From: Gnetum montanum | Taxonomy: Eukaryota > Streptophyta > Gnetopsida > Gnetales > Gnetaceae | NCBI GenBank assembly: GCA_015680685.1 | Contig: MNCI01025409.1 | Location: 405,915 to 433,944 of the forward strand | Length of the DNA: 28,030 nucleotides | Reading direction: 5' to 3' | Shown: in pieces, positions 20,470-28,030 of the stretch | Position numbering within the stretch: position 1 is the first letter of the stretch | Layout of the letters: each line of letters opens with the position of its first letter | Program-made: the position numbers and the translations under genes | Notes under the pieces: model-generated | Told to the model about the DNA's origin: nothing | Seen by the model: only the letters and a program-made list of their open reading frames with translations | Database searches by the model: none

Positions 20470-21060
20470 TTGGTAGCAATGGGCTTCAAGCAATATAAGC
20501 ATAATAATAATGAAGAAATCTTTACCCTTATTGAAAGATTTAAAACCATCAAATTAATGATCTTCATTTTAGCTTATCTCAAGATGAAAATATATCAAAT
20601 GAATATCAACTTAACCTTCTCAATGGTATGTTAAAATAAAAATTCTATATCCTTAAACCTAAAGGGTTAAAAATCCAAGTTTAAGAAGACAAAGTATTCA
20701 AGCTCAACAAGGCTCTCTATGGACTCAAGCAGGCTCCAAGGACTTAGTTTCAAAGAACTAATAATTTCTTTATCAAAATTGACTAAAAAAGTTGTATATT
20801 TGAGCCTACTCTCTACTCTAATAATATTGGAATTAATTTAATCTTAATATCATTTTATTTTAATACTTAATATTTCCATCAAGTTCTAAAAAAATTGATC
20901 TTGAACTTTAGGAAAGACATGAAAGAAGAATTTAAAATGAATCATTTAGGAGTACTAAGGTGCTTCCTAGAAATGAAACTAAAGCAAGAGGAGGAAGCAT
21001 TGAATATGTCTCAAACTAAATATCTAAAAGGATCATTGAAAATGTAACTAAAATATGTAA
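20470..21060 (+). pseudogene. Copia reverse transcriptase remnant
   Basis: LVAMGFKQYKHNNNEEIFTL from 20470, then RFKTIKLM and KIYQMNINLTF (about 20590), match the copia RT start. A one-base loss at about 20620 breaks the frame. KALYGLKQAPR at about 20705-20745 is the most conserved copia RT motif, followed by a TAG where Trp is usual. The catalytic YVDD position near 20855-20870 appears to read YFNT, so both aspartates are gone. FKMNHLGVLRCFLEMKL near 20930-20990 matches the RT C-terminus. Confidence 0.9.
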
Positions 21061-21139
21061 GAATAGTCACCAATCCACTATCTTTAGATCTCAAATTCTA
21101 AGTCAAGGATGAAAATACCTTAGTTGATGCTTCTCTTTA

Positions 21140-21670
21140 TAGAAGCAAGATATGATCCTAAAGGTTTCTTTGTTATTTAATATTTGATAATTACTTTCTT
21201 AAATCCTATCTTTTGAGGCTCATTCAAGAACTTACACTAATTAACATGAATTCTCTTAAGCATGTGTTGAGATATGTAAAAGGGATAGTGAAATTTGCCA
21301 TCAAATTTGTCAAGGGAGATGACAATTTTCATGCCTTTTGTGATGATAATTGTGAAGGATATCTTCAAGACAAGAATTCTATATCAAACCTAATCATTTT
21401 CCGTAGGGCCAGCCCCATCCATTGAAGTAATAAGCTGCAAATTATAGTGATTCTATCTTCATGTGAGGCTGAAGCTATGACAATGGCTCATTACATTTAA
21501 CATATCTTGTGGCTCAAGGAGCTCTTCACTCAATTGATCTTTGATATCTTTTTTCTTATTAAACTCATGATGGAAAATATTTCAATCATCCAACTCTCAA
21601 AGGAGCATCTCCTTCATAAGAAGTCTATGTTAAAATCAAGTACTACTTCATCAAACAAGAAGTGAAGTAA
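21140..21670 (+). pseudogene. Copia RNase H remnant
   Basis: SLKHVLRYVKGIVKFAIKFV at 21253-21312, then FCDDNCEGYLQDKNSIS (about 21335-21385), LSSCEAEAMTMAHYI (about 21450-21500) and WLKELFTQL match the RNase H region of copia elements, with the SS-EAE hallmark kept. The end near 21640 (KIKYYFIKQEVK) matches the usual C-terminus. Stops and frame changes interrupt it. Confidence 0.88.
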
Positions 21671-21779
21671 AGCAACATCTTGCCCAAGTTTGTATCAAGC
21701 TAGCATCAATTAGCTTATCTACCTACTAATCCACTTCAAGAATTCAATATTAACTATCTATTGAAGACTATTTACATCT

Positions 21780-22400
21780 TAAAGATTGAAGAAGAAAGAA
21801 AGAAAGATCCTTAAAGCTCCAACTTCATGATCCTTATATATTGCATAATAAAGGAGGCTATGCCTTCAACTCTTCCATATTCATTTCCTTTAGTGTTTAG
21901 TAGAGTAGGAAGTATTTATAATTTTACTTTCATGTTGGTGTGTTCTCTTTGATGTACTAGCTCTTATAAGTGGGTTTGTTTGAAGAAAAAGGGTCTTTAA
22001 ACATTAGGTTGAAAGGAATAGCAAGAAAATAGAAAGAAGGAGAAAAAAGCATTTATGTAGACACCCATTCCAAAAGTGGTAATATCATCTAAGAAAAAAT
22101 ATAAATAGGGGTGAATCCATCACATTGTAATTACCTTACATTGGTGATGTATAGAGAATAGAAACTCTCCTTCTCCTTTATTTTATGTGTTGTACAAGTT
22201 ACTTGAGTGCTTGGGTGACACTCTATAGCTTTGACCCTCATTCCTTTCTTACAATCTTATAACATGATTCTCATATTTTAAGAAGTTAATCCATTTTCAT
22301 GGATTCTTCTCTCAAGTTCTCAAATGCATTTCTCTCATAGTTTCTCACATTTTCATGCTCTTTCCTGAAGTTAATTATAGGTTCTCTATGTTTTTAGTGA
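21780..22400 (+). repeat. Possible 3' LTR of the copia element
   Basis: After the RNase H end come a purine-rich run (GAAGAAGAAAGAAAGAAAGA near 21788) that could be the polypurine tract, and TATAAATAGGGG at 22100-22111 followed by a transcript-start-like sequence. The exact borders and a matching 5' LTR could not be found, so this call rests on position and the TATA box. Confidence 0.4.
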
Positions 22401-24134
22401 AGTATTAAAGGATTTAGAAATGGTTTAATGGTCTATTTCATAGGACTCACTTCCAATTTAAAGATTTAAGTTTTTTTTCTTACTTATTTCATGTTCATGT
22501 TGAACGGTTTTAACCCCTTCCATACTAATTTCATGTAAAATTTGATCTCTCCTTACATGAGCTTGTTCTAGCTTCTATGAATTATTTCTCATGTCTGATA
22601 TCAATTTTGTAAAAGCATTTTTTGTCAATTAAGTAAATATTCAACGATTTATGCATGTTTCTATGAATTTTATGCATGCTACACACATTCGAAGAATTAA
22701 AGATACATTTAACATTTATCTTTTAATTTGAGCTTGCCTCAACATGTCAAAAGACTCAAAAACATGTTTTCATGTTTATTTATAATTTTTTAGTTCTAAA
22801 TTTACCTAGTTTGCATCCAAATTTTATTTTTTAATTGTTCTCTATTTCCTATAGAACCACAATCTCACCACAACATGTGTTGAGTACCATAACTCATGGT
22901 AAACATAGTAACATTTTCAAGTAATCATGATCTTATCATAATCGATGGTAAGCAACCATGACCTCACAACCTATGGTAAGAGATCATAACTTATGGTCAA
23001 CTCATGAACCTAAATTTAAAATATAGGAGCTACTTATGAGGCTAGAATATTTACCATAACTTGACCACAACTCATGATTAGCTTGTGGCTTATATAGTTT
23101 TTATCTTCTTCTTTTTTTATAAAATCATGACCCATGAAGGTCTTGTGGTATTATAGTACAAGTTAACCACAACTTGTGGTTAGCCATCATGACTTGTAGT
23201 ATAACACCCCTATTAATTATCTATAAAATATCATACAAATAACTAATAGAGATGCTATGAAACCCCAAGGATCTAAATTTAACCTTGATTTACTAATCCA
23301 AAAGAAATCCATAAAATAGATAAAAATTATTAATTAAAAGCATAAATATAATAGACCAATATAGCGTAATAAAATTTCATAGTACTGTCATACATAATTA
23401 AATAAAATTTATTTATGAAAATTTAGAGATTTCTACAACCACAAAAATAAAGATATCTAAAAATTTCAATAGTTATATCATAAAATAGTACACAAAATCA
23501 CAATTCCAATGACACTCATTTCACCTTAATTGAATATCTAAAAATAAAAATATTCATGTTTAAAGTTAACCAAATTAATTAATAAAACTTAAAATAATAA
23601 TGATTAACTAAAATATTAATTTATAACCAATAATATTAAATTTTCCTAAAAATATAGTGTGCACTAAAATGAAACATGATCCTTACATTCTCATGGCCCA
23701 AATGGCATAGAGAGTAAATTCATATCTATCATACTTTATTATTTATTCACAAAAATAGGTACATGGCTCAAATATCCAAAAAGTGTACAAGGCTTCTATT
23801 TTACAAATATACAAATTATATAGAAATTATTTTTCAAGTTCAAAAGGTCCATGTTATATAGAATTGATCAACCTTTCATCTTATGTTCCTCTTTCGATGA
23901 TTTTCTACATACTCTGGGCTCTCTACATCAAAATGCAAGAGGAGTCAAAATGCCTTAAATAAGAAATATTATTATATTTTCCTCTTCATGGAGCATAAAG
24001 GTTCTAGGACACAAGTCTCAGGATATTGGCTAAACACAAGTTTTCAATAAAATATTAAAAAAATGTTTCAAAGTCTAGAATTGCCATAAATTTTTCAAAA
24101 ATCCAAAGAATGTATGTTTTATCCAAACATCTTT
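22401..24134. other. AT-rich stretch, no gene seen; flank of element D
   Basis: Very AT-rich with no domain-like translation. It contains the degenerate repeat cluster at 22870-23200 and long poly-A/T-like runs at 23330-23660. It resembles in composition and motif content the reverse complement of 6700-7600, so it may be an old related repeat in the other orientation. Confidence 0.5.
22870..23200. repeat. Degenerate ACCAT...ATGGT repeat cluster
   Basis: ACCATAACTCATGGT (22886-22900) and variants such as ACCACAACTCATGATT, ATCATAACTTATGGT and ACCACAACTTGTGGTT recur six or more times. Individual units are near-palindromic. The cluster at 6695-7020 carries the same words in reverse complement. 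Confidence 0.5.
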
Positions 24135-24680
24135 GAAGGTGATGAGTGGTGAGGTACCCCTACACTCAACCATACGAAATGAGCATCGCACGCGTGATCC
24201 GGTCGAACTCCGTAGATGGACTAGTTGTGGCACCTAGACAGTTAGCCTTAGGTCGCAGTTCGCTGTCTTTCCACCTAGACTAGTATCACATTTGTCACGT
24301 ATGGTTTAGTCCAGATGAGGTGTATGATGTGTTTCCTAATTTATGCTACTCCTAAAGGCAATGGAAAATAATATTAACTAATCTAAGCTAGGAGGAAAAG
24401 GGTAATAAAATCTAATCTAGCCTAAGTGCGACGAGCAACCAATTCCTTGATCAACCGTACACATCTTGGACTTCGTGCACGACTACCACTAGGACTACCA
24501 AGCGTAGATCCTAGGTACACCATTGGGATTACCAAGCNNNACACTCGAATAAAGACACCGTACAATTACATTCACCACACTACGGGTAGACACGGGAAAA
24601 AATCTAACTCTGGAGGGATCAAACTGCCAAAGCTTCGCTACTCTAAAACTGGGATCCCCAAACAAGGGAGTGCTGCGTGT

Positions 24681-24688
24681 TATTTATA
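24681..24688 (-). promoter_or_regulatory. LTR TATA box (element D)
   Basis: TATAAATA on the minus strand, directly downstream of the palindromes, at the same LTR position as in B. Confidence 0.7.
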
Positions 24689-24707
24689 GATATGGCAGCG
24701 GACTACA

Positions 24708-24759
24708 ATATTGCGTACGCGATATCGTAGGGAAGATGTGATATCGCGTATGCGATATC
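24708..24759. repeat. GATATC palindromes in U3 of element D
   Basis: Two near-perfect palindromes, 24708-24725 (core GCGTACGC) and 24740-24759 (GATATCGCGT plus near-complement), each have one mismatched pair. They occupy the same position as the array in B. Confidence 0.8.
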
Positions 24760-24798
24760 GCGGCCTATGCGAATCGTGTCTCATCATACCCCCACAAC

Positions 24799-25155
24799 TG
24801 AATAAAAACTCATCCTCGAGTTACAAGGAGAACAAGCTTTAGTGATTACACAGTGGATATGTATGGAATTATTAACTAGAAAAAGAAATGGACTGATTTT
24901 GCAGTGTGGGAAGACACAACATAGAGAAAAAATACTACAACTACAAAAATGTGAAACTCATGTAGTTCCTGGTGGCGGTGGCTCCTCCATGGGTGCTTTC
25001 CCTTTGTCACTTGCTCCAAGCTTGGAAGGTTGACGATGTTGAAGAATGGCCTAGAGTTTCTCCTCTTCGATCCGAGGATCTTGTGCCGTCCATGGTAATG
25101 TTTCGATATTTGACGGAGTCGGCACCTCCCATGGACAAGGTAGTTGTGGGAACAT
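24799..25155 (-). other. 3' untranslated stretch between the D gene and its LTR
   Basis: It runs from the gene's last stop to the purine-rich TTGTGGGGGTA before the LTR. ATAATTCCATAC (near 24860-24875, minus strand) also occurs shortly before the right LTR of B (13791-13804), supporting common descent of the 3' ends. Confidence 0.5.
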
Positions 25156-27745
25156 CTAATTAGCTTTGACGTACCATGCCATGAACACCTGTCGTTCCTC
25201 TTCATAGGCTCTAGGTTTGTCTTTGTATTTTTGAAGCTCTATTAGCCGTCAAGCTAAGTCGGTTGCCACATCTTTCTATCCTTGGTAGCTTTCTTTTACC
25301 ATCGCAAGTTCAAAATTTATGACATCTAGTTTCTCAGCCAGCTTCTTTCACTCTGCAAATTCTGCTTCATATTTGATATGGGAGGAAGCTACCTGCTGCT
25401 TGAGCTCTGACCTTGGGTATCCTACTGTTAACATGGCCAAGTTGGCATATCTGAGATTTTCCAACTCCATGTACTCTGTCAAATCTTGGATCTGCAGGTC
25501 CCGGTTCTTAATTTCTACTTGGTGGGTGAAGGCATAAGTCTCCAATATGGCCCTTCAATCAGTGTGTTGAGCACTACTATTGTTGATTTGAGCCTTGGCC
25601 TTATGGCTTTCCTTCTCCAGGATTTTTTTGTACATCCCCACCTGATCATGGAAATGCTCCTTTAGCTTCTCGTGTCGTTTAGCCTCATTCTGCCATGTAC
25701 TGATCTCGATGGCTGATTTTTAATAAATAGCGCATACCTCCTCCATTGAGAGGGTTTGATTTTCTCTGGCTAAAAAACTTACATCTCGGTTGACCCGAAT
25801 GAACTATTCTCATAACTAATGAAAGTGTTCATCGAGAACATTCTTTTGATTTTCCACAGAAGTCAACCAAAGGTTATCAGCAACCAACTACTTATTTTCT
25901 TCTTCTAAGGCCCTGAGTGCCTTAAGATGCGCATGAGTTTGCACTTGAGAGCTGCGGAGGCATCCTAAGTGGCCGTCTCCTTTTCTTCTGCCACCTTCTT
26001 ATTTTCTACAATTAGTTTTGTTAGTTTCTTGGTTCTAAAGTTGTCTAGCTAGTCTACGGGAACAAATTGCAAAGGATCCTGCTGTGCTACTTGTAAGGCT
26101 ATGAGCTACTCTTGTAGTTTCTACATTTCAGCTTCAGCATGCTCACCCTGGACTTCGGATATGACTAGCTTTCCCTTTGTGGAAATGAGATCTGATTGAA
26201 TTGTTGTTACATCTTGAGGGATGTCAAATAGAGACGTCAAAACTTGTCCTACTTGAAGCAATCTGTCCAATGCATCCTCATGTTCTACAGAAGTCATTGA
26301 CGTTTCGGCAAGAGTTTGAGCATCCCATGCTCCTGAAAAATCTACCAGTGGCACAACAGGTACATTGAAAAATTCTTTAATGTGGTCAACGACCACTTCA
26401 GCAGCTCCCGTGGCATCCTGGTGTTGCATGACCACCACAGTGGCCCCTTTACTAGTCTCTAATTTCACTTGAAAAGATGCCGCATTTCCAGAGATCTGTT
26501 GTGACCATCTGCTTCCCCCTCCTCCTGTTTGAATGGGTAACTCACACCTTGTGCGATCTAACAAAATAGTAGGCTAGTTAGCATCATCAATGACGTGGAA
26601 GAGATTTGCATCATCACAACTTCCCCAACTAACCGTCTTGACGATGGCCCTAAGATGGCTCATCGACGATCTGTAGTCTTGCAGCGGTGACGAATCCTGG
26701 CCTGTGCTAGGTCCTTCTTCTTGTTGTTGGCTAGAACCTGTGGCTGGAGGTTGACTGGGTCCTGCAAGTTGAGTTACAGGTGATCCAGTCATCTGTTCTT
26801 CTTCTTCATCTGGTCCCAGATCTTTGCCAATGCTCTTTCTTGGAGCTGGCGCCTTTAATAATTCATCATAAGAAGCATTTTGGGCCTTTTGAAGGATGTC
26901 ATTTGTGTATCGCTGAATACCAGCCCATCGACACAATTTTCTGATAAGGTAGGGAAAAGGGAGTGCCATCTTCCCTGACTTTCGTTCTTCGAATTGCCTT
27001 AGGATCTCTATCAAATATAGATGAGGAAGGTTAGCGTTAACCTTTCCCATCAACACTGTACATCTCCTTACTGCATATGTTGATATTCTTTTCAAACCTT
27101 TAGTGGGGAAGAGGTGATAGGTTCCAATTTTAAAATAAACCCTCTCTTTCGTCATCAGCTCACCAAAAGCTTTATCTCTGCCATAAGCCTTCTCTAACCA
27201 ATCCTTTCCCACATTAGGGTCTGATCGGGTAGATAACCGAGCAACATGAAGGCCTGAATTCAGAAGCTTTAACACTTTCAAAATTGCCTGTGTAGAAAAA
27301 TCTACTATCACACCACAAATATTAATCGTGGTGCCTTGCTCCTTATTGTGCCAGCACAGGTATGTTTCACCTAAGTACCAGGCACCGCACTCAAACAGGA
27401 CAGGCCATAAGCGAGACCTTTTGAGGTGATCCCTAACAACCTCAGGAGCGAACTCTACAAAGATTCAAAGTTAAGCTCCATGATCACTACAGCAATTATG
27501 GACTTCGTGTGGATAGCCTGAACACATTCTGGGGGCAACACGAGTTGTTGTCCCGATTCAAGCACAACAGCAGCTCCTATTTCTACCTGCCCAGACCGTC
27601 CCGTAGGAGGTTCTTCTTGATGGATGCTAAATGATTGCACCTCCTATTCTGTATGTTGTCTGGTCGGAACTCGTCTTCCACCTCTCTGAGGTTGTTTCAC
27701 TTCACCTTGAGCAGGACCCTCTCACTGAGCACATTTCGGGGCCAT
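25156..27745 (-). pseudogene. Decayed additional gene of element D: transposon-associated domain plus coiled coil
   Basis: The start is ATG at 27745 directly after GATTGCAG, and the last stop is TAG at 25156-25158, about 860 codons. The N-terminus is Gln/Arg-rich. The next region (about 27465-26880) reads RLWPVLFECGAWYLGETYLC, VIVDFSTQAI, YHLFPTKG and then LPFPYLIRKLCRWAGI. That resembles the putative plant transposon protein domain found in additional ORFs of plant LTR elements; the family name is from memory and unconfirmed. A Pro/Gln/Ser/Glu linker (about 26830-26680) leads to a long Lys/Glu/Gln-rich coiled coil (about 26130-25180) ending AWYVKAN. It is broken by stops at 27722, 27644, 26574, 26121 and others, and by frame changes near 27460 and 25950. 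It lies in the same orientation as the LTR, at the position where A and B have only an empty acceptor-like site. Function unknown. Confidence 0.7.
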
Positions 27746-28030
27746 CTGCAATCACACGCGCCAAACGTTAGTAAGGTTGTTTTCAAAGTTAAGTTATACC
27801 TTACTACATGCCTTTAATTAAAGATATTATGTTATCATGTGATTGTGCCTGAAAATTATAATAATGGGTCCTATGACTTAGGTGGATTTCATTTTAATCT
27901 CCCGGTATACTTAAGGTCATATGATTTTTGGTAGAATGTTTCAAAGTGTTAGTATTAATTACCCTAATTGATGTCCTTTGGGCGATGAAAAATTTCAAAA
28001 AAGTTAGGCACTTTTCAGTAGGTGTCCCTC
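27743..28030 (-). other. Intron-like leader with acceptor-like GCAG before the D gene
   Basis: On the minus strand, AT-rich noncoding sequence ends in GTGTGATTGCAG directly followed by ATGGCC. It contains no open frame. I infer a splice acceptor that would bring the extra gene next to an upstream leader; the donor would be outside the window. Confidence 0.4.

Larger units (their letters stand above)
18110..21670 (+). pseudogene. Decayed Ty1/copia gag-pol remnant
   Basis: Domain order gag, protease, integrase, reverse transcriptase, RNase H identifies Ty1/copia, because integrase precedes reverse transcriptase. The gag part (18125-18830) includes an Arg/Gly stretch and a zinc-knuckle remnant near 18690-18720 reading KKEHIKDKCW, with the upstream cysteines not seen. 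Frames change often and stops are frequent, many at expected Trp, Gln or Arg codons. The copia polyprotein is normally one frame of about 1300-1500 codons, and this stretch has about that span, so decay is by point changes and small indels rather than large deletions. It is independent of elements A, B and D. Confidence 0.9.
24140..24786 (-). repeat. 3' LTR of element D (647 bp including NNN)
   Basis: It shares with the B LTRs the terminal TGATGAG/CTCATCA, the palindromic U3, the TATA box and the last 90 or so bases. The middle is different: only the right half of one U5 hairpin unit is recognisable (GTGTACGG, GATCAAGGAATTGG, GCTCGTCG near 24425-24465). An NNN gap at 24538-24540 interrupts it. 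Confidence 0.9.
24140..28030 (-). mobile_element. Element D: related LTR retrotransposon carrying an extra gene (partial)
   Basis: Read on the minus strand, an intron-like leader is followed by a long decayed gene, then TTGTGGGGGTA and an LTR starting TGATGAGACACG at 24786 and ending CACTCATCA at 24140. LTR ends, GATATCGC palindromes, TATAAATA and the CGGAGTTCGA...GGGGTACCTCACC end match A and B, so it is the same superfamily but a different subfamily. The 5' part lies beyond the window. Five bases beyond the LTR end, the plus strand reads GAAGG (24135-24139). Confidence 0.8.

Noticed and set aside
24426-24689. Plus-strand 87-codon open frame
   Set aside because: It lies entirely inside the LTR of element D, antisense to it, and spans an NNN gap.

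Overview
The window looks like repeat-rich nuclear DNA of a seed plant. It is AT-rich and has no intact cellular gene that I recognise. Nearly everything datable is LTR-retrotransposon material, layered by nested insertion and decayed by point mutation. I see no rRNA, tRNA or CRISPR. The species cannot be told from what is here.

Layout. (1) 1-5298: element A, plus strand, 5' end outside the window. It has a frame-preserved but stop-riddled gag-protease reading frame, about 1.8 kb of noncoding DNA and a 3' LTR. (2) 5299-8071: older AT-rich DNA that begins with a heavily mutated relative of the same gag (copy C). A appears to have inserted into C. (3) 8072-14843: element B, a sibling of A complete at both ends. 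It has LTRs starting TGATGAG and ending CTCATCA and a perfect 5-bp target duplication GTAAG, but contains assembly gaps. (4) 14849-18100: AT- and pyrimidine-rich DNA without a recognisable gene. (5) 18110-21670: a strongly decayed Ty1/copia element in the order gag, protease, integrase, reverse transcriptase, RNase H, followed by a possible LTR. (6) 22400-24139: AT-rich DNA whose degenerate repeats resemble, in inverted orientation, those at 6.7-7.0 kb. (7) 24140-28030: element D on the minus strand, with an LTR of the same family as A and B preceded by a decayed gene of about 860 codons that A and B lack.

How they fit together. A and B encode only Gag and a retropepsin. No reverse transcriptase, RNase H or integrase coding lies between the protease and the 3' LTR, so they resemble gag-only terminal-repeat elements (TR-GAG type) that would need enzymes in trans. 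In A, B and D a splice-acceptor-like site (GCAG directly before ATGG) lies downstream. Only D keeps a long gene after it, with a domain resembling plant transposon-associated proteins and then a long coiled coil. The simplest reading is that A and B lost that gene.

The most unusual signals are in the LTRs. One is a palindrome array just upstream of the TATA box that differs in unit number between the two LTRs of one element. The other is a pair of long hairpin-forming repeats in U5, with one apparent compensatory substitution and arms that copy the LTR terminal sequence.
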